In this document: piece after piece, positions 34,588 through 43,992 of the stretch
Numbering within the stretch: position 1 is the first letter of the stretch
Layout: each line of letters begins with the position of its first letter
NCBI GenBank assembly: GCA_030625645.1
Contig: DAOUQH010000002.1
Span: forward strand, 1-48,993
Reading direction: 5' to 3'
Length of the DNA: 48,993 bases
DNA from: Flavobacteriia bacterium
GTDB taxonomy: Bacteria > Bacteroidota > Bacteroidia > Flavobacteriales > Flavobacteriaceae
The notes under the pieces: model-generated
The model's database searches: none
What the model was told of the DNA's origin: nothing
Seen by the model: only the letters and a program-made list of their open reading frames with translations
Translations under genes and position numbers: made by a program

Positions 34588-36792
34588 ATGAATATGACAA
34601 AAGTTGATTTAAATCTCGAAGAAGGCCTACATAAATATTTTGGTTTTGATAAGTTTAAAGGACTACAGAAACAGGCTATAAAGAGTATTATAAATGGTAA
34701 TAATACATTTGTAGTGATGCCTACTGGTGGTGGTAAATCATTGATTTATCAACTTCCGGCTTTGATGCTTGACGGAATAGCAATTGTTGTTTCACCTTTA
34801 ATAGCTTTGATGAAGAATCAAGTTGATGCCTTACGTGGTATTTCAACAGAACATGGTATTGCTCATGTTTTAAATTCATCATTAAATAAAACTGAGATTG
34901 CTCAAGTTAAAAGTGATATTACTAGTGGAATTACTAAATTACTTTATGTTGCACCAGAATCTTTAACGAAAGAAGAATATATTGAGTTTTTAAAAAAACA
35001 AAAAATTTCATTTGTAGCAATTGATGAAGCTCATTGTATTTCTGAATGGGGACATGATTTTAGACCTGAATATAGAAATCTAAAAAATATAATTAACCAA
35101 ATAGGTGATTTATCTATAATTGGATTAACAGCAACGGCAACTGAAAAAGTTCAAGAGGATATTTTAAAAAATTTAAGAATTTCGGATGCCAATACTTTTA
35201 AAGCATCATTTAATAGAGCAAATTTATTTTATGAAGTAAGACCGAAAACAAATGACGTTCAGAAAGATATTATAAAGTTTACACGAAATTATGAGGGTAA
35301 ATCTGGAATCATATACTGCTTAAGTCGGAAAAAAGTTGAAGAAATAGCACAGGTTTTACAGGTTAATGGCATGAAGGCTGTACCTTATCATGCAGGGTTA
35401 GATGCCAAAACCAGAGCCAGACATCAAGATATGTTCTTAATGGAGGATATTGATATTGTGGTTGCAACAATTGCTTTTGGGATGGGAATAGATAAACCAG
35501 ATGTAAGATTTGTAATTCACCATGATATTCCAAAAAGTTTAGAGAGCTACTATCAAGAAACTGGAAGAGCAGGTAGAGATGATGGTGAAGGATATTGTCT
35601 TGCATATTACTCCTACAAGGATATTGAAAAATTAGAAAAATTTTTATCGAGTAAACCTATTGCTGAACAAGAAATTGGTAATGCTTTGTTACAAGAAGTT
35701 GTAGCCTATGCCGAAACCTCTATGTCTCGTCGAAAATTTTTATTGCATTATTTTGGAGAAGAGTTTGATGAAGTAAATGGAAATGGTGCAGATATGGATG
35801 ATAATGTTAGAAATCCAAAAAAGAAGAAAGAAGCAAAAGATGATGTAAAAAAATTACTAGAAGTTGTTAAAAAAACTAAAGAAGAGTATAAATCAAAAGA
35901 GGTAATAAATACATTAATTGGAAGAGAAAATGCTTTGTTAATTTCACATAAAATACCACAACAAGAATTTTTTGGAATTGGTAAAGAGAAAGAGGATAAG
36001 CATTGGATGGCATTGATACGGCAAGTTTTAGTAGCAGGGTATTTGAGCAAGGAAATTGAACAATATGGAGTTTTAAAACTTACTGAAGAAGGTGATAATT
36101 TCATTAAAAATTCGGTATCATTTATGATGACCGAAGATCATTTTTATGATACTGATGATGATAAATCTATTATTACTAATGCCAAAAAAAGTGGAGGGGT
36201 TACAGATGAAAATTTGATGAAAATGCTAAAAGATCTTCAAAAGTCAATAGCAAAGAAAAAAGGTGTACCACCTTACGCAGTTTTTCAAGAACCATCTTTA
36301 GAAGATATGACATTAAAATATCCTATTACAATTCAAGAATTAGCCAATGTTCATGGAGTAGGTGAGGGTAAAGCAAAAAAATATGGTAAAGATTTTATTG
36401 AGTTAATTGCAAAATATGTAGAAGATAATGATATTACTCGCCCAGATGATCTTATCGTTAAAAGTACAGGTGTAAACTCTGCTCTAAAACTATATATAAT
36501 TCAAAATACTGATAAAAAAATTCCATTAATGGATATTGCTCGTTCTAAGGGGATTGATATGGATGAGCTTATTAAAATAATGGAACGAATAGTTTACTCA
36601 GGCACAAAAATTAATATTAATTATTGTATTGATGAAACATTAGACGAAGATCAACAAGAAGAAATATATGATTACTTTATGGAATCTGATAATGATAAAA
36701 TTCAAGATGTAATGGATGAATTTGATGGAGATTATGATGATAATGAGTTAAGAATGATGCGACTTAAATTTATTAGTGAAGTAGCAAATTAG
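34588..36792 (+). CDS. recQ: RecQ-family ATP-dependent DNA helicase without zinc-binding cysteines
   Basis: A 734-residue 3'-5' helicase acting in recombination and replication-fork repair. Walker A is MPTGGGKS (residues 44-51), and DEAH is at 146-149 in AIDEAHCISEWGHDFRPEY. Motif VI is YQETGRAGRDD. A winged-helix RQC domain and an HRDC domain (about 540-620) follow. A long acidic C-terminal region (ETLDEDQQEEIYDYF...DEFDGDYDDNE) makes it longer than E. coli RecQ. The segment where RecQ enzymes carry four zinc-ligating cysteines reads SMSRRKFLLHYFGEEFDEV and then NGNGADMDDN, with no cysteine at all. Confidence 0.94.
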   Translation: MNMTKVDLNLEEGLHKYFGFDKFKGLQKQAIKSIINGNNTFVVMPTGGGKSLIYQLPALMLDGIAIVVSPLIALMKNQVDALRGISTEHGIAHVLNSSLNKTEIAQVKSDITSGITKLLYVAPESLTKEEYIEFLKKQKISFVAIDEAHCISEWGHDFRPEYRNLKNIINQIGDLSIIGLTATATEKVQEDILKNLRISDANTFKASFNRANLFYEVRPKTNDVQKDIIKFTRNYEGKSGIIYCLSRKKVEEIAQVLQVNGMKAVPYHAGLDAKTRARHQDMFLMEDIDIVVATIAFGMGIDKPDVRFVIHHDIPKSLESYYQETGRAGRDDGEGYCLAYYSYKDIEKLEKFLSSKPIAEQEIGNALLQEVVAYAETSMSRRKFLLHYFGEEFDEVNGNGADMDDNVRNPKKKKEAKDDVKKLLEVVKKTKEEYKSKEVINTLIGRENALLISHKIPQQEFFGIGKEKEDKHWMALIRQVLVAGYLSKEIEQYGVLKLTEEGDNFIKNSVSFMMTEDHFYDTDDDKSIITNAKKSGGVTDENLMKMLKDLQKSIAKKKGVPPYAVFQEPSLEDMTLKYPITIQELANVHGVGEGKAKKYGKDFIELIAKYVEDNDITRPDDLIVKSTGVNSALKLYIIQNTDKKIPLMDIARSKGIDMDELIKIMERIVYSGTKININYCIDETLDEDQQEEIYDYFMESDNDKIQDVMDEFDGDYDDNELRMMRLKFISEVAN

Positions 36793-36794
36793 CA

Positions 36795-37475
36795 TTAAAC
36801 TAAAAGTGTGGCAAAAGCCAAGCCAAATCCGATTATAATTGAGGTAAATTTCTTTAAATTAAATTGATGATTTTCTGAACTTTCAAATAATATTGCTGTA
36901 GAAATATGTAAAAATACACCAATTATTATTGCGTTTATCTGTGTTTGATATTGATAAATATTTGAAAAATTCTTCGCAAAATAACTTCCCATCGGACTCA
37001 TCAAAGCAAATAAAATAATGATACTATAAATACCAAAACTTGTTAATTTTGAGTTTCTTAAAAATATTACTAATATAATTGTCACAGGAATTTTATGAAC
37101 AATTATTGCCCAAAGCAGATTCAAATCATTCTCTAAACCTAGAGGCATTCCTTCTAAAAAAGCATGTAGGTTTAATCCTAACAAAAGTAGCCATGGAAAA
37201 TGATTATCATCTCCATGAATGTGAACATGTCCGTGTTCGGCACCTTTTGATAAATATTCTAAAATAATTTGAAGAATAATTCCAATTAAAATAAAAACGC
37301 CAATATTTTTTTGTTGAGTTTCAAATACATCCGGAATTAAGTGCAATACAGTTATCGATAATAAATATGCTCCACTAAATGATAATAATAATTGTAAGGC
37401 TTTTGTTTTAGGACTTATAAAATAAGCAAACAAAAAACCAAAGAAAACTGCGAGTATAAGAGCAAAATAAATCAT
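36795..37475 (-). CDS. ZIP-family metal transporter
   Basis: A 226-residue inner-membrane protein with about eight hydrophobic helices. The loop between helices 3 and 4 is His-rich (GAEHGHVHIHGDDNHF), and helices 4 and 5 carry the metal-binding signatures LNLHAFLEGMPLG and IIVHKIPVTI. These point to uptake of zinc or a similar divalent ion. Its ATG overlaps the stop of the upstream methyltransferase gene by four bases (ATGA), which implies translational coupling. It is convergent with recQ, with two bases between their ends. Confidence 0.9.
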   Translation of the reverse strand: MIYFALILAVFFGFLFAYFISPKTKALQLLLSFSGAYLLSITVLHLIPDVFETQQKNIGVFILIGIILQIILEYLSKGAEHGHVHIHGDDNHFPWLLLLGLNLHAFLEGMPLGLENDLNLLWAIIVHKIPVTIILVIFLRNSKLTSFGIYSIIILFALMSPMGSYFAKNFSNIYQYQTQINAIIIGVFLHISTAILFESSENHQFNLKKFTSIIIGFGLAFATLLV

Positions 37476-38200
37476 TCAAAAATTAGTATTAGTCGGTCAG
37501 ATTCTTTTTCATCAAATGGGTTTAAATTATAATCGCCAAAAGAATTTTTTATAGTAAGTCCTGCTTTATCAGCCATTTCACTAAAATGATTAAATGTTAA
37601 AAATTGTACTTTTTCCTCAAACTGATAGGTTTTCCCTTCAAAAGTAAAGTTAATCTCTTTTGTGATAAAATTATTCTCCACCTTTCTTTTAATATTGAAT
37701 CTAATATCATTTTTATCAATTATTTCCTTAGCAATTAAGTTATTTTTTACTTTTTTAACATTTAAAAAATCAAGAACAATAAGTCCATTATTGTCTAATA
37801 TTTTTTTGAAATTTTGCAGTACTTTGATGTTAGTTTCATCATCTTCAAAATATCCAAAACTAGTAAATAGATTAAATATAACATTAAACTTATTTTGTAG
37901 CTTCTCCCTCATATCATGAACCTGAAATGAAAGCAAATCATTTTCGTAAATTTTGGCAGATTTAATACTATTTGTAGATAAATCTGCACCAACAACGTTA
38001 TAGCCCAACTTATTTAAGTAAATAGAATGACGGCCTTTACCACAAGGTAAATCTAAAATTTTATCCGTATTTTTTAGTTGTAGAAAATTTACCAAATTGT
38101 CAATAAATAATTCAGCTTCTTGCTCATTTCTATGGTCGTATAGTTTATGATAAAAAGGGGTATCAAACCATTTTTCAAACCATGTATCAGTATTATTCAT
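37472..38200 (-). CDS. Class I SAM-dependent methyltransferase
   Basis: A 242-residue soluble protein with a Rossmann-type methyltransferase core. Motif I is ILDLPCGKGRHSIYLNKLGY, followed by VVGADLSTNSI (acidic ribose-binding residue), VHDMRE and FNLFTSFGYF. The N-terminus WFEKWFDTPFYHKLYDHRNE is characteristic of a small-molecule/unknown-substrate subgroup common in bacteria. Its substrate cannot be told from the sequence. I start at ATG 38200 (MNNTDTWFEKWF). An in-frame TTG at 38242 would add fourteen residues. It is coupled to the downstream ZIP gene by a 4-base overlap. Confidence 0.9.
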   Translation of the reverse strand: MNNTDTWFEKWFDTPFYHKLYDHRNEQEAELFIDNLVNFLQLKNTDKILDLPCGKGRHSIYLNKLGYNVVGADLSTNSIKSAKIYENDLLSFQVHDMREKLQNKFNVIFNLFTSFGYFEDDETNIKVLQNFKKILDNNGLIVLDFLNVKKVKNNLIAKEIIDKNDIRFNIKRKVENNFITKEINFTFEGKTYQFEEKVQFLTFNHFSEMADKAGLTIKNSFGDYNLNPFDEKESDRLILIFE

Positions 38201-38254
38201 GAATTTTTGGATATAAAAAGTGCAAAATAAAGAATATTTCAAACTAATTAGCAG

Positions 38255-38262
38255 TATTTTTG
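38255..38262 (+). promoter_or_regulatory. -7 box immediately upstream of the THUMP methyltransferase gene
   Basis: TATTTTTG is an exact TAnnTTTG match ending only four bases before the ATG at 38267. If used, the transcript would begin at or within a few bases of the start codon, so translation would be leaderless or nearly so. Confidence 0.35.
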
Positions 38263-38266
38263 TCTT

Positions 38267-39424
38267 ATGAATGAAAATTTTAAAATGGTTGCCAAAACTT
38301 TATTTGGTTTTGAAGAAATATTAGCAAGGGAATTACGTAACCTTGGTGCAATAAAAGTAAAAGAAGGTAACAGATTTGTGTCTTTTGAAGGAGATACAGG
38401 CTTTATGTATAAGGCTAATTTGGCTTTACGGACTGCAATTAGGATTTTAAAGCCCATACGTAAATTTAAAGTTTTTAATGAAGATGATTTGTATAAAAAA
38501 TTAAAGCAAGTAAGTTGGGATAATTATCTGCAAAATAATGATACGTTTGCTATTAATGCAACAGTTCATTCAACAATATTCACACACTCCCATTATGTAG
38601 CTTTAAAAACCAAAGATGCTATTGCTGATTTTTTTAGAGAAAATTTTGGAAAACGACCTGATGTAGATGTCAAACACCCAGATCTTTTAATTAATATTCA
38701 TATACAAGATACTTTATGCACGGTTTCTTTAGATAGCTCTGGAGATTCTTTGCATAAACGAGGTTATAGAACAGCTACCAATATTGCTCCTATTAATGAA
38801 GTATTTGCAGCGGGTTTAATAATGATGACAGGTTATGACGGAACCCAGCATTTTCTTGATCCAATGTGTGGAAGTGGCACGATGCTTATTGAAGCTGCAA
38901 TGATTGCACATAATATTCCTCCAAATATTAATAGAAGAGAATTTGGCTTTGAGAGATGGAAAGATTTTGATGAAGAATTATATAAAAGAATTCATGATTC
39001 AGTAATGAAAAAAGTAAGAAATTCTACGCATAAAATTATAGGTTATGATAAAGCACCTTCGGCGATTAGAAAAGCAACTGATAATATTAAAAATGCATCA
39101 TTAGATGAATTTATTACTGTTGAAAAACAAGATTTTTTCGATTCAGAAAAACCTGTAGATGACAAGATCTTAATATGTTTTAATCCGCCTTATGGAGAAA
39201 GATTAATTATAGATGTGCCTATATTTTATAAAGAGATTGGTAATACTTTAAAACAAAGTTACCCCGATACTGATGCATGGTTTATTACTTCTGATTTTAC
39301 CAATGGTTTAAAAAGTGTTGGTCTTAGAACTTCTAGAAAAATTAAAGTATATAATGGTAAACTGGAATGTAGATTTGTGAAATACGAAATGTATAAAGGA
39401 AGTAAAAAAGCAAGTAAACAGTAA
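38267..39424 (+). CDS. THUMP-domain 23S rRNA guanine-N2 methyltransferase (RlmL N-terminal-type)
   Basis: A 385-residue RNA methyltransferase. Residues 1-60 form the ferredoxin-like start (FKMVAKTLFGFEEILARELRNLGA). A THUMP RNA-binding domain follows to about 165, and a Rossmann methyltransferase domain carries FLDPMCGSGTMLIEAAMIAHN and the base-flipping motif FNPPYGERL. The architecture is that of the RlmL N-terminal half, which makes m2G in 23S rRNA. The C-terminal RlmK-like half of the E. coli fusion is absent, which is normal for Bacteroidota. The exact target base is inferred from the family. Confidence 0.92.
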   Translation: MNENFKMVAKTLFGFEEILARELRNLGAIKVKEGNRFVSFEGDTGFMYKANLALRTAIRILKPIRKFKVFNEDDLYKKLKQVSWDNYLQNNDTFAINATVHSTIFTHSHYVALKTKDAIADFFRENFGKRPDVDVKHPDLLINIHIQDTLCTVSLDSSGDSLHKRGYRTATNIAPINEVFAAGLIMMTGYDGTQHFLDPMCGSGTMLIEAAMIAHNIPPNINRREFGFERWKDFDEELYKRIHDSVMKKVRNSTHKIIGYDKAPSAIRKATDNIKNASLDEFITVEKQDFFDSEKPVDDKILICFNPPYGERLIIDVPIFYKEIGNTLKQSYPDTDAWFITSDFTNGLKSVGLRTSRKIKVYNGKLECRFVKYEMYKGSKKASKQ

Positions 39425-39495
39425 TTTTTTTTGAGGAATATTTACCTGTGAATCATATTGTTATTAAGAGTAATCTTATGTAGAAATTTTTTAAA

Positions 39496-39930
39496 ATGAT
39501 TGAAATCAGAAAGATATCACCCCAAGATACTTATGAAATAAGGAAGGTAGAACTACGCAGAAATATAGATCTCAGTTCTAAATTTACAGGAGATTTTGAA
39601 AATAGCACGATACATTTAGGGCTTTTTACGGATGATAAATTAGTAAGTATTTTAAGTTTGGTAAAAGTAAATAATAATGAATTTACCGGATCTCAATATC
39701 AGTTACGAGGAATGGCTACATTAAGTAATTATCAAGGTAAAGGATTTGGTAAAGATTTAGTATCCAAGACAGTAGAGATCCTAAAAGGTAATAATATTGA
39801 TATTGTTTGGTGTAATGCAAGAGTTATAGCTCTTGACTTTTATATAAAACAAGGCTTTAATATTATTGGTAAAGAGTTTGATATACCGCAAATTGGAGGT
39901 CATTATGTAATGTTTAAGTACTTAAAATAA
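39496..39930 (+). CDS. GNAT-family N-acetyltransferase
   Basis: A 144-residue acetyl-CoA-dependent transferase fold. Motif A, which binds the pyrophosphate of CoA, is clear (LRGMATLSNYQGKGFGKDLV), followed by the VWCNARVIALDFYIKQGFNIIGKEF segment usual in GNAT motif B. The substrate is unknown. It stands 71 bases from genes on each side in the same direction. Confidence 0.9.
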   Translation: MIEIRKISPQDTYEIRKVELRRNIDLSSKFTGDFENSTIHLGLFTDDKLVSILSLVKVNNNEFTGSQYQLRGMATLSNYQGKGFGKDLVSKTVEILKGNNIDIVWCNARVIALDFYIKQGFNIIGKEFDIPQIGGHYVMFKYLK

Positions 39931-39971
39931 AAGTTTAAAGGTAAAAGTATAGAGTCTAAATAGTTTATTTC

Positions 39972-39979
39972 TATTTTTG
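39972..39979 (+). promoter_or_regulatory. Probable -7 box of the large outer-membrane protein gene
   Basis: TATTTTTG is an exact -7 match 22 bases before the ATG at 40002. No TTG is seen at the standard -33 distance. Confidence 0.35.
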
Positions 39980-40001
39980 TTTCGCTTATTGAAAAAAGTT
40001 T

Positions 40002-43000
40002 ATGAAAAAGAGCTTACTTTTTGCTTTCCTTTTTTCGTGTTTTTTAACACAAGCGCAAACTATTCCTACAAATTTAAAATCTAAAATATTCACCCAAATT
40101 ACAGATACTTTACAGATTGATTCTGTGAGTATTAATCCAAATTACTTTAAAGTTTTTGATAAGCAAGGAAATCAAATAAAACAAAATGATTATCAAGTTG
40201 ATTTTGTTAAATCACAGTTGATCTTAAATAATAATTTGAAAGAATATATTACTTTCTTAAAAGTAGAATATCAATCTTATCCTGATTTTTTTACAAAAAA
40301 ATATTTTGCTCTTAACAAAAGCCTAATTGTACCAAAAACAACAGATTTAACCAAACTTTATTCTTCAAAAGCTTACAGTAAAAATAAAAATGAGAAACTT
40401 TTTGACGGACTTTATAGTAGCGGTAGCCTTTCTAGAGGGATGACTTTTGGAAACAATCAAGATGCCGTTGTAAATTCTAATTTCAATTTGCAAATTGAAG
40501 GAGATTTGGGAAATAATGTTGGGATTAGAGCTTCTATAACCGATAATAATATTCCATTACAAGAAGGAGGATACACACAAAGACTTGATGAATTTGATAG
40601 AGTTTTTATAGAGTTATTTGGTGAAAATTGGAATATAAAAGCAGGTGATATTGATCTACAAAATAGAGATAGCTACTTTATGAAATTTAATAAAAAAAAT
40701 GCTGGAGTTTTTGTTGATGTTAATTTGAAAAACAGTTTTGGTGAAACAAATATTTTTGCTTCTGGGGCATTAGTAAGAGGTAAATTTACTAGTTATAGTT
40801 TTGTTGGCGTTGAAGGTAGTCAAGGACCATATAAAATTTTGGGTGAGAATAATGAACAATATTTTTTAATTGTTTCGGGAAGTGAAATAGTTTATGCGAA
40901 TGGAGTTCCTTTAAAAAGAGGTGAAAATTTTGATTATATCTTAAACTATAATACAGGCGAAATAATATTTACTTCTTTGTATCCGGTAAATTCTAATTTA
41001 CGGTTTACTATTGATTTTCAGGTAGCAGAAAATGATTATACTCGATTTATCACTTATGATGGTGTGAAAATTAGTTCTGATAAATTAAAAATAGGAGTAA
41101 AGTATTATAATGAAACTGATGCGAAAAGTAAGACGATACAGCAAGATCTAACCGATGAGCAAAAGCAAATTTTAGCTAATGCAGGGGATGATAAAAGTAA
41201 AATGGTTTCTGTTTCTGCTATTCCTGAAACGTATTCTGATAATAAAATACTTTATAAAAAGACAATTAAGAACGGTAGTGAATATTTTGAATATTCTAAT
41301 AATTCTGAAGATGAATTGTACGAAGTACGTTTTAGTTATGTCGGTGCAAATAATGGAAGTTATAATATTCAAACAACTCTTGCATCTGGAAGAGTTTATG
41401 AATTTATTCCATTAGTAAATGGTATAAAACAAGGAGAATATGCACCTGTTATTTTACTTGTAGCGCCTCAAAGAAAACAAATTGCAGATATTGATGTAAG
41501 TTATCAGCCTACCGATAAAAGCGTTATTAAAGGAGAATTGGCATTTAGTAATAATGATCAAAATTTATTTTCAAGTATCGATGATGACAATAATAATGGT
41601 TTTGCAGGGAAAATAAATTGGGAACAAATTTATTTTGATAATAGATGGAAATTAAAAAGTACAGTAGATTATGAGCATATTTCAAATAATTTTCAAACCA
41701 TAGAAAGATATAGAAATGTAGAATTTGGAAGAGACTGGAATATTGATTATTTAAAGGGAAATCTTACCAATTTACAGCAACAATTTTTTAATGGAGGTGT
41801 TGATTTAAGATATGATAGTATTGGAGATATAAAATATTTATATCAAAACTTGAAATTTGGTGATGATTTTGTAGGAAATAGGCACGTTTTATTATCTGAT
41901 TTGTTTTTTAATAAAACACAAATTAATTTGGTTGCTAGTTTAATGAATAGTGATTCCGAAATTGAAAATAGTGTGTTTTATAGGTGGTATTCAATAGTAA
42001 AACACAATTTTAATAGGAGCTGGATAGGAGCTAAGGTAAATTATGAAAATAATAAGCAAATTGACAATTTAACCCAAGACATTGATGTTTTAAGTCATAA
42101 AATAGCCGAATTTGAAAGCTTTTTTGGTGTAGGTGATTCAACAGAAGTTTTTACTGAAATAGGTTATAATTTTCAAGAAGTTGATAGCGTTAGATCAGGT
42201 TTTTTGACCAAGGTTAACAATGCGAATACTTTTTATATTCATTCGAAATTAATTCAAAATAAAAGTACAAATCTAAGCCTTTATGGAAATTATAGAATAG
42301 TTAATAATATTTATAGTGAGGATGAAAAGAGTTTAAATGCTAGAGTTCAATACCGACAAAACTTATGGGATAATCTGGTAAATTTCACAACAGTTTATGA
42401 AACAAATTCCGGAACATTGCCTCAACAAGAATTTATTTATGTTGAGGTTGAGCCAGGGAAAGGTTTTTACACATGGATTGATTTTAATAATAATGAAACT
42501 CAGGAGATAGATGAATTTGTAGTTGCAAAATTTCAAGATGAAGCTACCTTTGTAAGGGTTTTATTACCTAGTATTAAGTATGTGAAGACTAATCAAAATA
42601 AATTGAGTCTCTCTTTAAATATAAATACGAGTAAGTGGCAAAATAGTGACGGATTTAAAAAAATTATATCTCATTTTAGCGAACGTGTGTTTTATTTAAT
42701 TAATGCAAACGAGAAACGAAATAATAGCTCTTTAAATTTTAACCCTTTTGATGTTGATGAAAACAATCTTCTTGCCCTAGACTTACAATTTAAAAATAGT
42801 TTATTTTTTAACAGAGGCCTGCAAAAGTATAGTACAGGATATATTTTTTATAATACTCGAAAGAAATCTCTTTTTTCATTTAGTGATCAGGAAAATCATT
42901 TAAAAAGTCATCAAATACAATTTAATCATAAAATTGGTCATTTTTGGTTGTTTAATTTTGATGGAAAGATAAACAGAAATACAAGTAATTCAGATACTTA

Positions 43001-43421
43001 TATAAACAGAAATTATATATTAAAAAGTTATGATTTTCAACCAAAGATGTCATTTATTCAGAATAAAAATATGAAGATAGAAGCTTTGTATTCTTATAAG
43101 AATAAAGAGAATAAGATTGCTGATTTTGAAACTTTAAAAATGCATATTTTAGGTGTAAATTTTCAATTTAACAATAAGCGAAAACTATCTTTAAATGCAA
43201 ATATAAATTGGATAAATAATACTTTTGAAGGAAACCAAAATACACCTGTAGCTTATCAAATGCTAGAAGGATTACAACCAGGCAATAATGCTACATGGTT
43301 ATTAACTTTACAAAAAAGATTAACTTCATATCTAGATTTAAATCTAAATTATTTTGGAAGAAGATCTGAAAACTCAGATATTATCCATACAGGTTCCGTT
43401 CAATTAAGAGCGAATTTTTAA
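40002..43421 (+). CDS. Large outer-membrane beta-barrel-like protein of unknown function
   Basis: A 1139-residue exported protein with signal peptide MKKSLLFAFLFSCFLTQAQ. I do not recognise a named family. Residues 20-120 form a beta-rich head. Residues 150-230 contain NLQIEGDLGNNVGIRASITDNNIP and an EFDRVFIELFGENWNIKAGDIDLQ block. Residues 300-350 (LKRGENFDYILNYNTGEIIFT) resemble an Ig-like insert. The remaining 700 residues alternate hydrophobic and polar with many aromatics and end in SVQLRANF, a terminal Phe typical of outer-membrane barrels. I recall similar uncharacterised proteins across Bacteroidota. There is no TonB box or plug, so it is not a SusC-type receptor. It is probably transcribed alone. 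Confidence 0.8.
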   Translation: MKKSLLFAFLFSCFLTQAQTIPTNLKSKIFTQITDTLQIDSVSINPNYFKVFDKQGNQIKQNDYQVDFVKSQLILNNNLKEYITFLKVEYQSYPDFFTKKYFALNKSLIVPKTTDLTKLYSSKAYSKNKNEKLFDGLYSSGSLSRGMTFGNNQDAVVNSNFNLQIEGDLGNNVGIRASITDNNIPLQEGGYTQRLDEFDRVFIELFGENWNIKAGDIDLQNRDSYFMKFNKKNAGVFVDVNLKNSFGETNIFASGALVRGKFTSYSFVGVEGSQGPYKILGENNEQYFLIVSGSEIVYANGVPLKRGENFDYILNYNTGEIIFTSLYPVNSNLRFTIDFQVAENDYTRFITYDGVKISSDKLKIGVKYYNETDAKSKTIQQDLTDEQKQILANAGDDKSKMVSVSAIPETYSDNKILYKKTIKNGSEYFEYSNNSEDELYEVRFSYVGANNGSYNIQTTLASGRVYEFIPLVNGIKQGEYAPVILLVAPQRKQIADIDVSYQPTDKSVIKGELAFSNNDQNLFSSIDDDNNNGFAGKINWEQIYFDNRWKLKSTVDYEHISNNFQTIERYRNVEFGRDWNIDYLKGNLTNLQQQFFNGGVDLRYDSIGDIKYLYQNLKFGDDFVGNRHVLLSDLFFNKTQINLVASLMNSDSEIENSVFYRWYSIVKHNFNRSWIGAKVNYENNKQIDNLTQDIDVLSHKIAEFESFFGVGDSTEVFTEIGYNFQEVDSVRSGFLTKVNNANTFYIHSKLIQNKSTNLSLYGNYRIVNNIYSEDEKSLNARVQYRQNLWDNLVNFTTVYETNSGTLPQQEFIYVEVEPGKGFYTWIDFNNNETQEIDEFVVAKFQDEATFVRVLLPSIKYVKTNQNKLSLSLNINTSKWQNSDGFKKIISHFSERVFYLINANEKRNNSSLNFNPFDVDENNLLALDLQFKNSLFFNRGLQKYSTGYIFYNTRKKSLFSFSDQENHLKSHQIQFNHKIGHFWLFNFDGKINRNTSNSDTYINRNYILKSYDFQPKMSFIQNKNMKIEALYSYKNKENKIADFETLKMHILGVNFQFNNKRKLSLNANINWINNTFEGNQNTPVAYQMLEGLQPGNNATWLLTLQKRLTSYLDLNLNYFGRRSENSDIIHTGSVQLRANF

Positions 43422-43502
43422 AAATACTACCCAAGAGTAAAATTCAGTACTCTCTAATTATTAAAATACCATTTACATTTTTGTTATTATTATATTTATA
43501 AC

Positions 43503-43518
43503 ATGCATAAAAATGCAA
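43503..43518. promoter_or_regulatory. Candidate operator, distal paired ATGCAT/ATGCAA site
   Basis: ATGCAT (43503-43508), AAAA, ATGCAA (43513-43518). The spacing is the same as at the sites at 7328 and 43902, with one base changed in the second half. It lies 475 bases upstream of susC and 81 bases after the end of the large outer-membrane protein gene. Confidence 0.3.
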
Positions 43519-43898
43519 ATTAGACTTAGTTTATTTAGGTTTAATACAAGGATTTATCGAAATCGTTATAGTAATCCTAAAAAACTGATTTATTGATAGT
43601 TGTATACTCATGAATTTTATATAATTGACTTATTGAATATGAAATTTAGTATAAAATTCCTCTTATGATTGAAATATTAAATATGTTTTTTCACTTGAAA
43701 AAATCGAAATAGAACTATGCAAATGTTAAAAAATGCTTAAATAAGCCAATACTTGTTTAATATTGGTAGTGTATATTGTAGAAATTGATGGTATTTTGTA
43801 AATTTTATTTAATAATTGCAGCTTATTGCAATTTATAAAACCATGAAACACAGCGAGTTAAATACATCATTAAGGTTATAAAAATTAAATAACATAAT

Positions 43899-43920
43899 AA
43901 CATGCATTAATATGCATGTT
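43899..43920. promoter_or_regulatory. Candidate operator, proximal paired ATGCAT site
   Basis: AACATGCAT (43899-43907) and ATGCATGTT (43912-43920) are perfect 9-base inverted arms around a TAAT spacer, 73 bases upstream of the SusC ATG. It is the best-formed member of the three paired sites and sits where a repressor or activator would contact the promoter. There is no T-run, so it is not a terminator. Confidence 0.45.
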
Positions 43921-43992
43921 TTCTTAAATTTTCCTTAAATTAGTCCCAATATTAACTTAATATTAATTTCAATAAATTTAAATTTAACAATT

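Larger units (their letters stand above)
43422..43992. promoter_or_regulatory. 571-base gene-free regulatory region upstream of susC
   Basis: No coding frame longer than about 15 codons was found. It holds three symmetric sites: 43503-43518 (ATGCAT, AAAA, ATGCAA), 43814-43833 (AATTGCA, six bases, TGCAATT) and 43899-43920 (AACATGCAT, four bases, ATGCATGTT). TTG at 43753-43755 followed by TATATTGT near 43772 is a weak promoter candidate. No clear exact TAnnTTTG box was found close to the SusC start at 43993. The length and number of sites suggest tight control of the SusC/SusD operon. Confidence 0.5.
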
